Shown here piece by piece: positions 1-6,820 of a stretch of 12,000 nucleotides of DNA. How positions within the stretch are numbered: position 1 is the first letter of the stretch; every line of letters begins with the position of its first letter. The stretch covers positions 1 through 12,000 of the forward strand of contig JAADEO010000198.1 of the NCBI GenBank assembly GCA_013153415.1, written 5' to 3'. Under the pieces are notes generated by a model. That model searched no databases and was not told the origin of the DNA. It saw only the letters and a list, made by a program, of their open reading frames with translations. Made by a program: the position numbers and the translations under genes. The DNA is from Deltaproteobacteria bacterium (GTDB taxonomy: Bacteria > Desulfobacterota > Anaeroferrophillalia > Anaeroferrophillales > Tharpellaceae).

Positions 1-14
1 ATGAATTTAGAAAC

Positions 15-48
15 AAAAAGGCCCGGCAAATTTTTGCTGGGCTTTTTT
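15..48 (+). terminator. Intrinsic terminator of an upstream gene
   Basis: GCCCGGC (21-27) pairs with GCTGGGC (36-42), with one G-U pair and an 8-base loop. The stem extends outward through G20-U43 and five A-U pairs (15-19 with 44-48). A run of six T (43-48) follows the GC core on the + strand, and five A (15-19) precede it, so it could also work for leftward transcription. The gene it serves lies outside the window; the first 14 bases are too few to identify it. Confidence 0.85.
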
Positions 49-137
49 GTTTCTTAAGATAGGGTGTTTCTGATATCATCCAAGAATAAGGAGTGTGCCG
101 ATTGAGTTCGGCATGCAAAAATATAGAACGGAGCAGA

Positions 138-827
138 ATGAATATGAGTGAAGACTACAGTGATTGCGCCCGTTGCCCCTTCCCCGTGGCAGAGCGTTTG
201 TGCCGGAACCCGGAGGGGCGGGCACCCGGGTTCTGTCCGACCCGCGATCTGCCCCTTCTCGCGGAAGAGGGGATGAAACTCTATCGGGAAAGCGGGATGC
301 TGGAATTCGCCCGTCAGGCTTCGATCCAGGAAGCCGAGGGCTACGCCGGGCGGGAGAAAGGTTACGCCCGGGTACGGCCCTGTAAAACCCGGATCGAGGA
401 GATCGCCGAATTTTCCCGGAAAATGAACTTTTCCAGGCTGGGTCTGGCTTTTTGCGTGGGGTTGCGTCGGGAAGCTAAGATTGTGGCGGAACTTTATTCC
501 GGTTGGGGATTCGAGGTGGTTTCAGTGATCTGCAAGGTTGGGTGTCGTGACAAGGAACTTATCGGCTTGGACGGTAAACAGAAGATCGTGCCCGATGAGC
601 CTGAAGCGATGTGCAATCCGGTTACCCAGGCTCTGGTTGTGAACCGGGCTCGAACCGATTTCAACATTCTGCTCGGCCTCTGCGTGGGGCACGATTCGAT
701 GTTTTTGCGTCATGCCGAGGCCCCCTGCACGATTCTGGCGGTCAAAGATCGGGTTCTAGGCCACAATCCCCTGGCTGCCGTCTATAACTGTGACAGCTAT
801 TATCGTAGTTTGAAACAGGTCCGGTAA
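138..827 (+). CDS. DUF1847 family Cys-rich putative metal-binding protein
   Basis: This is a cytoplasmic-looking protein of 229 residues with no signal peptide or membrane segment. It resembles the DUF1847 family, whose function is unknown. The N-terminus carries a CxxC pair (C10, C13) and further Cys at 22 and 33. The body has many more Cys in family-like settings: AFCVGL, ICKVGCRDKE, MCNP, GLCVGHDS and a C-terminal YNCDSYY. These suggest metal or Fe-S binding, but that is inferred. The start is uncertain. ATG138 has GGAG at 130-133, only 4 bases away. ATG144 (residue 3) sits 10 bases from the same GGAG. In-frame TTG102 lies 9 bases after a strong TAAGGAG (86-92) and would add 12 residues. 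I chose ATG138 because the recognisable family sequence begins just after it. The gene stands alone between two terminators. Confidence 0.8.
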   Translation: MNMSEDYSDCARCPFPVAERLCRNPEGRAPGFCPTRDLPLLAEEGMKLYRESGMLEFARQASIQEAEGYAGREKGYARVRPCKTRIEEIAEFSRKMNFSRLGLAFCVGLRREAKIVAELYSGWGFEVVSVICKVGCRDKELIGLDGKQKIVPDEPEAMCNPVTQALVVNRARTDFNILLGLCVGHDSMFLRHAEAPCTILAVKDRVLGHNPLAAVYNCDSYYRSLKQVR

Positions 828-906
828 GGTAGTTGCTGCGTGGGGGGATGAGGTCCCGCTGTTATGCGATTCGACTGTTTTAGGTTATAATTGCGGGTGC
901 GACACG

Positions 907-952
907 AAAAAATAGGCGCCGGGTGTCACAAAACACCTGGCGCCTATTTTTT
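907..952. terminator. Bidirectional intrinsic terminator between DUF1847 gene and tRNA-Arg
   Basis: This is a near-perfect 20-bp stem. Positions 907-926 pair with 933-952 around the 6-base loop CACAAA, with only one G-U pair (G921-T938). The GC-rich core is flanked by six A (907-912) and six T (947-952), so both strands read as a stem followed by a U-tract. It ends the rightward DUF1847 transcript 80 bases after the stop codon. It also ends the leftward tRNA transcript two bases beyond the CCA end. Confidence 0.93.
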
Positions 953-954
953 GT

Positions 955-1031
955 TGGTGCCCCCAGCGCGACTCGAACACGCGGCCTGCGGATTAGGAAT
1001 CCGTCGCTCTATCCACCTGAGCTATGGGGGC
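955..1031 (-). tRNA. tRNA-Arg, anticodon CCU
   Basis: Read on the - strand, the sequence folds into a complete 77-nt cloverleaf. The acceptor stem GCCCCCA/TGGGGGC is perfect. The D stem is GCTC/GAGC. The anticodon loop is TTCCTAA, with anticodon CCT at + positions 995-997. The variable loop has 5 bases. The T arm GCGTG-TTCGAGT-CGCGC contains the usual TTCGA. CCA is encoded (955-957 complement) after discriminator A. The anticodon CCU reads the Arg codon AGG. The top pair of the anticodon stem (27-43) is an A-C mismatch; the other four pairs are sound. Position 32 is U, so this tRNA is not a C32-thiolation substrate of the TtcA encoded downstream. Confidence 0.96.
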
Positions 1032-1049
1032 GCACGATTGTCAGGTCGG

Positions 1050-1078
1050 CTTGTAGATGATTTGGGCAGTGATGTCAA
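1050..1078 (-). promoter_or_regulatory. Sigma-70-type promoter of the tRNA-Arg gene
   Basis: On the - strand a perfect TTGACA -35 box (1073-1078) is followed after exactly 17 bases by TACAAG (1050-1055), a 4/6 match to TATAAT. Transcription would start near 1043, about a dozen bases before the mature tRNA 5' end at 1031. Position, spacing and strand all fit. Confidence 0.65.
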
Positions 1079-1099
1079 GTCGCAAGATGGGAGCCTTTC

Positions 1100-1128
1100 T
1101 TGACTTGTTTTCCGGCCTCTGCTAGGGT
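1100..1128 (+). promoter_or_regulatory. Candidate promoter of the moeA operon
   Basis: TTGACT (1100-1105, 5/6 to the -35 consensus) is separated by 17 bases from TAGGGT (1123-1128). The second box is only a 3/6 match to TATAAT but is preceded by TGC, an extended -10 element. The predicted start near 1135 would give a leader of about 48 bases before the moeA ATG. It is the only reasonable promoter I see between the tRNA gene and the seven-gene run. Confidence 0.45.
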
Positions 1129-1182
1129 TGCCGTGTTGGATCTGATTTATTGGTTTTTTCAGTGATTTACGGTTGGGGTGAA

Positions 1183-2415
1183 ATGGAAAAATTTATCGAG
1201 GTGGAGCGGGCCCGGGAGCTTATCCTGGATGACGTAAAGGAGCGGTTGCCGGCTGAAAAGGTCGATCTGCTTTCCTCTCTGGGAAGGATTCTGGCCGAGG
1301 ATGTGACGGCTGACCGCGACCTGCCGCCCCGGGACAATTCGGCTATGGACGGTTATGGAGTTCGAGCCGATGATTGTGCTTTCGCTACGGCTGCAAATCC
1401 CGTCCGGCTGACGGTGGTTGCCGAGATCCCGGCCGGTAGTTTCTGGAATGGGGATCTGCCGCCGGATTCTGCCGTGCGGATCATGACCGGGGCTCCGGTC
1501 CCCGACGGCATCGATGCCGTAATCCGCCGGGAACTGGTTGATGAACTCGGTGATGTCGTGGTTGTAAAAGGCCCGGTCAAGCCGGGTAATGATATTAGGC
1601 GGGCCGGAGAGGATGTGCGGTGCGGCGCTCCGGTACTGACGACCGGTACCCGCCTGACTCCGGCCGGAATCGGGATGCTGGCGGCCGTGGGACGGCCCTA
1701 TGTCGCAGTGGTGCGCCGTCCCCGGGTGGCGGTGCTGGCGACCGGAGACGAGATCATCGATTTCCACGAAGACCCGGGCCCGGGCCTGATCCGCAACAGC
1801 AACAGCTGGTCGATGGCGGCTCTGGTCCTGCAGGCCGGGGGCGTGCCCCAGGTTTTTCCCATTGTTCGGGATCGGCCTGAGACTATCGGCAGAGCTTTGC
1901 GGGACGCGGCTTCGGGTAATGATCTGGTAATCACCTCGGGCGGGGTTTCCATGGGGGATTACGATTTTCTCCAGGAAGTCATCGAAGGGCTGCCGGGCGG
2001 GGAGATCCGTTTCTGGCAGGTGCGGATGAAGCCGGGCAAACCTCTGCTTTACAGCCGGATCGACGGCCGACCGGTGATTGGCCTGCCCGGCAATCCGGTG
2101 TCAACCATGGTCTCTTTCGAGCAGTTCGTTCGTCCCCTGATGAAAAAACTGGCCGGCTGGCCGGAAGCCGAACTGATGCTGCCCCGCCGACGGGCGGTTT
2201 TGACTGAAGCTCTGTCTCCGGCCGGCAAGCGTCGTCATTATGTCCGCGGAGTGGTCGAGTATGCCATGGACGGTGGTTTACGGGTCCGTTCCACCGGAGC
2301 CCAGGGTTCCGGCATTCTCAACTCGATGGTGGTCGGCAACTGCCTGATTATCCAGCCGCCGGAGACCCGCTTTGCGGCCGGTGACGAGGTTGATATCGAG
2401 TTGCTGGACTATTGA
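1183..2415 (+). CDS. moeA: Molybdopterin molybdenumtransferase MoeA
   Basis: MoeA inserts molybdate into adenylylated molybdopterin, the last step of basic molybdenum cofactor synthesis, in the cytoplasm. The 410-residue length is typical. Family motifs occur in order: NSAMDGYG (53-60), IMTGAPVPDG (100-109), VAVLATGDEI (182-191), the MoCF-domain signature TSGGVSMGDYDF (251-262), KPGKPLLY (283-290) and GLPGNPVS (300-307). Acidic residues at the expected active-site places (D56, E190, D259) are present. ATG1183 is preceded by GGGGTGA (1175-1181), a near match to the anti-Shine-Dalgarno sequence. An in-frame TTG at 1150 would add 11 non-conserved residues and has no better site. This is the first gene of the seven-gene run; its stop overlaps the miaA start in TGATG. 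A MoeA implies that the organism makes molybdo- or tungstoenzymes. Confidence 0.95.
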   Translation: MEKFIEVERARELILDDVKERLPAEKVDLLSSLGRILAEDVTADRDLPPRDNSAMDGYGVRADDCAFATAANPVRLTVVAEIPAGSFWNGDLPPDSAVRIMTGAPVPDGIDAVIRRELVDELGDVVVVKGPVKPGNDIRRAGEDVRCGAPVLTTGTRLTPAGIGMLAAVGRPYVAVVRRPRVAVLATGDEIIDFHEDPGPGLIRNSNSWSMAALVLQAGGVPQVFPIVRDRPETIGRALRDAASGNDLVITSGGVSMGDYDFLQEVIEGLPGGEIRFWQVRMKPGKPLLYSRIDGRPVIGLPGNPVSTMVSFEQFVRPLMKKLAGWPEAELMLPRRRAVLTEALSPAGKRRHYVRGVVEYAMDGGLRVRSTGAQGSGILNSMVVGNCLIIQPPETRFAAGDEVDIELLDY

Positions 2416-3356
2416 TGACGGGTGATCCGAAACTGGTTCTGCTCTCCGGACCGACCGGGGTGGGGAAGAGCGCGGCCGCCATCCGTTTGGCGGAAAGGTT
2501 CGACGGGGAGATCATCAACGGTGATTCCCTGCAGATCTATCGTTATCTCGATATCGGAACGGCCAAGCCGACGGTTGCCGAGCGGAGCCTGTTTGCGCAC
2601 CATCTTTTTGACATCCTGGAGCCCGACGAGCCTTTCAATGCCCTCGAGTTCCAGGCCCGGGCCGATCGGGTGATTGCCGAAGTCGTATCCCGGGAGAGTG
2701 TGCCTCTGGTCGTCGGTGGTACCGGACTTTATCTGCGGGCCTTGTTGTTCGGGCTTTGTGAAATGCCGGCGATAGATCCCGGCCTGCGCGAGATGCTGGA
2801 GAGACGGCTGGGGGAGGAGGGAGCGCCGGTCCTGCACGCCGAGCTCGCCCACCGGGATCCCGAGATGGCGGCGAAACTGGCTCCGCGCGATCGCACCCGG
2901 ATACTGCGGGCCCTGGAGACCGTGCTGGCGACCGGTAAAAGCATTTCCTGGTTCCAGCAGCGTCACCGTTTCCAGCGGCCACGCTACTCTTTTCTGCATC
3001 TCTACCTCGAGATGGACCGGGACGAACTCTACCGGCGGATCAACCTGCGGGTTGAAAGGATGATTGAACAGGGGTTGGTCGACGAAGTGCGGGAGATCCT
3101 GGCCCGGGGCTTCTCTCCCGAGCTGAAACCCCTCAGGAGTATCGGTTACCGCCAGATCATCGCCTATCTCGAGGGCCGTTGTTCGCTGGATGAGGCGGTT
3201 CACGATATCAAGCAAGCCACCCGCCGCTATGCCAAACGGCAGCTGACCTGGTTTCGCCACGACCGGGATGCCGTCGGGGTCGTGGCCACCGACGTTGAAG
3301 GCCTGACAAAGCTTATCGAAGATTTCATGGCCCGCGGCAAAGGACCTCATGTATAA
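2415..3356 (+). CDS. miaA: tRNA dimethylallyltransferase MiaA
   Basis: MiaA transfers the dimethylallyl group of DMAPP to N6 of A37 in tRNAs that read codons starting with U. The product has 313 residues, normal for the family. It has the P-loop GPTGVGKS (12-19), the DSLQIYR...DIGTAKP region (37-52) that binds the tRNA base and marks MiaA, GGTGLYLRALL (101-111), RSIGYRQ (241-247) and ATRRYAKRQLTWFR (268-281). ATG2415 overlaps the moeA stop by one base (TGATG) and no strong ribosome binding site precedes it, so it is probably translated by coupling to moeA. A TTG at 2412, directly in front, would add only one Met. The end overlaps the next gene by 8 bases. Confidence 0.96.
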   Translation: MTGDPKLVLLSGPTGVGKSAAAIRLAERFDGEIINGDSLQIYRYLDIGTAKPTVAERSLFAHHLFDILEPDEPFNALEFQARADRVIAEVVSRESVPLVVGGTGLYLRALLFGLCEMPAIDPGLREMLERRLGEEGAPVLHAELAHRDPEMAAKLAPRDRTRILRALETVLATGKSISWFQQRHRFQRPRYSFLHLYLEMDRDELYRRINLRVERMIEQGLVDEVREILARGFSPELKPLRSIGYRQIIAYLEGRCSLDEAVHDIKQATRRYAKRQLTWFRHDRDAVGVVATDVEGLTKLIEDFMARGKGPHV

Positions 3357-5403
3357 GAGAATAGTCGCCTTTTTCAACGAGTCGATCTCCCAGTTCCGTT
3401 CTACCGAACATATCTTCATGGTCATCGTCGCCGTGATCATCGGTCTGCTGGGCGGCTTCGGGGCGGTCGGCATTCAGTTCACGATCAAGTTCTTCAGCCG
3501 GATCTTCTGGGGCACCGGGGAGCTCCATCTCGACTATCTGCTGCAGGTGCCGGTCTGGATGAAGATCCTGGTGCCTACCGTTGGCGGGTTGCTGGTTGGC
3601 GCCATCGTCTATTTCTTCGCTCCCGAGGCCAAGGGCCACGGGGTGCCCGAGGTCATGGAGGCGATGGCCTTGAGGGACGGCCGCATCCGGCCCCGGGTGG
3701 CGATCGCCAAATTGCTGGCTTCATCTTTGTGCATCGGTTCCGGGGGCTCGGTCGGGCGCGAAGGGCCGGTAATCCAGATCGGGTCTTCGATCGGTTCCAC
3801 GGTCGGGCAGTTTCTCAAGGTCAATGCCCAGCGGACCAAGATCTTCGTCGCCTGCGGGGCGGCCGCGGGGATTGCCGCCGCCTTCAATGCGCCGATGGCC
3901 GGCGCCCTGTTCAGCGTTGAAATTATCTTAAGTGATTTCGGGGTCGCCCAGTTCAGTCCGATCGTCATCTCCTCGGTGATGGCGACCGTGGTTTCGCGCC
4001 ATTTTCTTGGCGACTTTCCCGCTTTCGAGGTTCCGGTCTATCATCTGGTAAGTCCACTGGAACTGATTCCCTATGTCATCCTGGGTCTGCTCTCCGGCCT
4101 GGTGGCGCTGCTCTTTACCCAGGTTTTGTGTTTCTTCGAAGATTTTTTCGATGACCACCTGAAGATCCCCGGGATCGCCAAGAACGTCATCGGCGGTTTC
4201 CTGCTCGGTTGTTTCGGCCTGTTGCTGCCCGAGGTCTACGGGGTCGGTTACAACAGTATGAACCTGGCCCTTTTGGGCAAGCTTTCCTGGATGCTGATGC
4301 TGGCCCTGGTTTTCGCCAAGATCCTGGCTACCAGTCTGAGTCTCGGTTCCGGGGGGTCGGGCGGGATCTTCGCGCCATCGCTTTTTATCGGTACCATGAC
4401 CGGCGGTTTCTTCGGCTCGCTCGTGCATATGGCGATGCCGAACATGTCGGCCTCTTCCGGGGCTTATTCGATGGTCGGCATGGGGGCTGTGGTCGCCGGC
4501 GCCACGCACGCGCCGATTACCGCGATCCTGATCATCTTCGAGATGACCAATGACTACAAGATCATCCTGCCTTTGATGATCTCGACCATCATCGCCACCC
4601 TGCTGACCACCAAGCTGAAAAAGGAGTCGATCTACACGATCAAGCTGGTGCGACGGGGTGTTGATCTTTTTCGCGGCCGGGAACTCAACGTTCTGCGTTC
4701 GCTCAAAGTGGCTGATTTCTGTGATCCGCAGCCGAAAACCATTCCGCCCGGGCTCGGTTTCCGCCAGCTTCTGGAACTGGTGGTCAACTCTCCCAATGCC
4801 ACTTTCTATCTGGTCGACACCCAGGACAAGTATCTCGGGGTCATCTCCCTGCTCGAAGTACGGCAGGCGATTCTCGACCAGGATGATCTCACCGATCTTC
4901 TGGTGGCGATCGATCTTTCGACCAGGGATGTGCCGAGCGTCACGCCGACAGCCGATCTTGACCAGGTGATGAAACTCTTCGGTCATACCGATCACCGGGA
5001 ACTGCCGGTTCTCGACCCTGAAACCGGGGCCCTGCTGGGGGCCATCAGTCATCGTCGGGTTACCGAAGCTTATAACCGGGAGATCATCAAACAGAGCCTG
5101 GGGGCCGAGCTGTCCTCTTCGGTCCAGGTTCTGGACAAGGTCGAGACCATCAATCTCATGGATGGTTACGTGATCGCCGAGGTCAGGGCCCCGGAAAGTT
5201 TTGTCGGCTCGAGTCTGAAAGAGCTCGACATGCGCTCCCGTTTTGGTCTTCAGGTGATGATGATCAGGCGCCGGGTTCCGGGTGCCGAGGAGAGCTTTGT
5301 TTATCGGCAGCTGGTTCCCGGTCCGGATGAAGTGATCCAGAATTACGACCGCCTCGTGGTCCTGGGCCGGGAGCATGAAGTTGAAGTTCTGCGGAAATTG
5401 TAG
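3349..5403 (+). CDS. ClC-family chloride channel/antiporter with CBS pair and TrkA-C domain
   Basis: This is an inner-membrane anion transporter of 684 residues. Residues about 20-430 form the hydrophobic ClC core. GREGP (136-140) holds the gating glutamate E138, GIFAP (339-343) matches the GxFxP anion-site motif, and Y429 aligns with the pore Tyr of E. coli ClcA. Residues about 455-580 look like a CBS pair, probably a nucleotide-sensing regulator. Residues about 605-684 (VIAEVRAPESFVG...LVVLGRE) look like a TrkA-C/RCK-C domain. Two pathway residues deviate. GHGVP (96-100) puts His97 where ClcA has Ser107, and FSVEII (188-193) puts Ile192 where ClcA has the inner proton glutamate E203. Channel versus Cl-/H+ exchange therefore cannot be called. 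ATG3349 overlaps the miaA end by 8 bases, with AAAGGA (3339-3344) just upstream. Confidence 0.93.
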   Translation: MYKRIVAFFNESISQFRSTEHIFMVIVAVIIGLLGGFGAVGIQFTIKFFSRIFWGTGELHLDYLLQVPVWMKILVPTVGGLLVGAIVYFFAPEAKGHGVPEVMEAMALRDGRIRPRVAIAKLLASSLCIGSGGSVGREGPVIQIGSSIGSTVGQFLKVNAQRTKIFVACGAAAGIAAAFNAPMAGALFSVEIILSDFGVAQFSPIVISSVMATVVSRHFLGDFPAFEVPVYHLVSPLELIPYVILGLLSGLVALLFTQVLCFFEDFFDDHLKIPGIAKNVIGGFLLGCFGLLLPEVYGVGYNSMNLALLGKLSWMLMLALVFAKILATSLSLGSGGSGGIFAPSLFIGTMTGGFFGSLVHMAMPNMSASSGAYSMVGMGAVVAGATHAPITAILIIFEMTNDYKIILPLMISTIIATLLTTKLKKESIYTIKLVRRGVDLFRGRELNVLRSLKVADFCDPQPKTIPPGLGFRQLLELVVNSPNATFYLVDTQDKYLGVISLLEVRQAILDQDDLTDLLVAIDLSTRDVPSVTPTADLDQVMKLFGHTDHRELPVLDPETGALLGAISHRRVTEAYNREIIKQSLGAELSSSVQVLDKVETINLMDGYVIAEVRAPESFVGSSLKELDMRSRFGLQVMMIRRRVPGAEESFVYRQLVPGPDEVIQNYDRLVVLGREHEVEVLRKL

Positions 5404-5421
5404 ATATTAAAGGAAAAAATC

Positions 5422-5871
5422 TTGGATAATACTGTCGAAGTCGAAATTATTACTTGTCGGTCCGGGGCGCGGCTGCCGCGTTATATGAGCGACCAGGCAG
5501 CCGGCATGGATCTCTATGCGTGTCTAGAAAAACCGGTGTTGCTGGAGCCCGGCCAGCGAGATTTGATCCCGACCGGGATCGCCATCGCTCTGCCGGCTGG
5601 TTACGAGGCCCAGATCCGGCCCCGCAGCGGCCTGGCGCTAAAGTCCGGTATCACCCTGGTCAATAGCCCGGGTACGATCGATGCCGACTACCGGGGAGAG
5701 ATCAAGATCATCATGATCAACCACGGCCAGGAGGAATTTACGGTCAGGGACGGCGAGAGGATCGCCCAGATGATCATCGCCCCGGTTTCACGGTGCCGGT
5801 GGAAAACGGTGAAAAACCTTGATGCCAGCCGTCGGGGCGCCGGCGGCTTCGGCCACACGGGGGTAAACTGA
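5422..5871 (+). CDS. dut: Deoxyuridine 5'-triphosphate nucleotidohydrolase (dUTPase)
   Basis: Dut hydrolyses dUTP to dUMP and pyrophosphate. It keeps uracil out of DNA and supplies dUMP for thymidylate synthesis. The 149-residue product has all five motifs of the trimeric family: AGMDLYA (27-33), RPRSGLAL (66-73), NSPGTIDADYRGEI (81-94, catalytic D87), GERIAQMII (111-119) and the C-terminal Gly-rich RGAGGFGHTG (138-147) that closes over the active site. The start is TTG5422, supported by AAAGGA (5409-5414) 7 bases upstream; no nearby ATG would preserve the family N-terminus. It lies 18 bases after clc and 2 bases before the next gene, inside the run. Confidence 0.96.
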   Translation: MDNTVEVEIITCRSGARLPRYMSDQAAGMDLYACLEKPVLLEPGQRDLIPTGIAIALPAGYEAQIRPRSGLALKSGITLVNSPGTIDADYRGEIKIIMINHGQEEFTVRDGERIAQMIIAPVSRCRWKTVKNLDASRRGAGGFGHTGVN

Positions 5872-5873
5872 TC

Positions 5874-6812
5874 ATGGCAAAAAGGGTTCTGGTCACCGGC
5901 GGTGCCGGTTTCATCGGCAGTCATCTCTGTCGTCGTCTGCTTGATGATGGTCACGAGGTGCTGTGCCTTGACAACTTTTTTACCGGCCGCAAGGCCAATA
6001 TCGATGAACTGTTAGACCAGCATCAGTTTGAACTGATCCGCCACGATATCACCGAGCCGATCCTGCTCGAGATCGATCGGATCTTCAATCTCGCCTGTCC
6101 CGCGTCCCCGGTCCATTACCAGTACAATCCGGTCAAGACCGTCAAAACCAATGTCATGGGGGTGATCAATATGCTGGGCCTGGCCAAACGGGTCCGGGCC
6201 CGGATTCTGCAGGCCTCGACCTCCGAGGTCTATGGCGACCCTCAGGTCCACCCCCAGGTCGAAAGCTATTGGGGCCATGTCAACCCGATCGGCCTGAGAA
6301 GCTGCTACGATGAGGGTAAGAGGGTGGCCGAAACCCTGATGCTCGATTATCACCGCCAGAATGGTGTCGATATCCGCATTGCCCGAATTTTCAATACTTA
6401 CGGCCCTAACATGCTGGTCGATGACGGTCGGGTGGTCAGTAATTTCATCGTCCAGGCTTTACGAGGAGAGGACCTGACGATTTACGGCGACGGGCACCAG
6501 ACCCGTTCTTTTTGCTTTGTCGACGATCTTGTCGAGGCTCTGATCAAGTTGATGAGCAGTGAAACCTTCACCGGGCCGGTAAATCTCGGCAACCCGGTCG
6601 AGTTCACGATGCTGGAACTGGCGGAAATGGTTCTCGAACTTACCGCCGGACGATCGAAGATCGTGCACCGGCCGCTGCCGGCGGATGACCCGGTCCAGCG
6701 CCGGCCCGACATCAGCAAGGCCCGCAAAGAGTTGGGTTGGGAGCCGACGATCCAACTGCGGCAGGGATTGGAGCGGACTATCGATTATTTTCGCGAAGTT
6801 TTACGGAGTTGA
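5874..6812 (+). CDS. uxs: UDP-glucuronate decarboxylase (UDP-xylose synthase), extended SDR family
   Basis: This NAD+-dependent sugar-nucleotide enzyme of 312 residues converts UDP-glucuronate to UDP-xylose, a precursor for surface polysaccharide. The Rossmann motif GGAGFIG (9-15) and D33 bind NAD. STSEVYGDP (115-123), SYWGHVNPIG (131-140) and SCYDEGK (143-149, catalytic Tyr145 and Lys149) are the signature of UDP-glucuronate decarboxylases rather than of GalE or RmlB. RIFNTYGP (171-178), DDGRVVSNF (183-191) and RSFCFVDDL (211-219) agree. ATG5874 follows GGGGGT (5859-5864). No glycosyltransferase or UDP-glucose dehydrogenase is visible nearby, so its product is used by genes elsewhere. A related dTDP- or UDP-sugar epimerase is possible but less likely. 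Confidence 0.93.
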   Translation: MAKRVLVTGGAGFIGSHLCRRLLDDGHEVLCLDNFFTGRKANIDELLDQHQFELIRHDITEPILLEIDRIFNLACPASPVHYQYNPVKTVKTNVMGVINMLGLAKRVRARILQASTSEVYGDPQVHPQVESYWGHVNPIGLRSCYDEGKRVAETLMLDYHRQNGVDIRIARIFNTYGPNMLVDDGRVVSNFIVQALRGEDLTIYGDGHQTRSFCFVDDLVEALIKLMSSETFTGPVNLGNPVEFTMLELAEMVLELTAGRSKIVHRPLPADDPVQRRPDISKARKELGWEPTIQLRQGLERTIDYFREVLRS

Positions 6813-6820
6813 GAAAGAAA

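Noticed and set aside
886..891. A perfect TATAAT on the + strand just before the 907-952 terminator, which might drive a tiny hairpin RNA.
   Set aside because: No -35-like word lies at a suitable distance and the transcript would be almost only the terminator stem; probably a chance AT-rich word.
955..1031. The tRNA as a substrate of the TtcA encoded downstream.
   Set aside because: Position 32 is U, not C, so 2-thiocytidine cannot be formed there.
2409..3473. A 354-codon open frame on the - strand opposite miaA.
   Set aside because: Antisense shadow: the + strand encodes full-length MiaA with all motifs.
3928..5376. A 482-codon open frame on the - strand inside the ClC gene.
   Set aside because: Its composition (His, Asp, Gln and Arg rich, low complexity) is that of an antisense shadow of a GC-rich gene, and the + strand frame is unmistakably ClC.
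6737..6820. An extended alanine racemase N-terminus starting inside uxs.
   Set aside because: The extra 28 residues overlap the uxs C-terminus, are not family-like, and conserved Alr sequence begins right after ATG6821.
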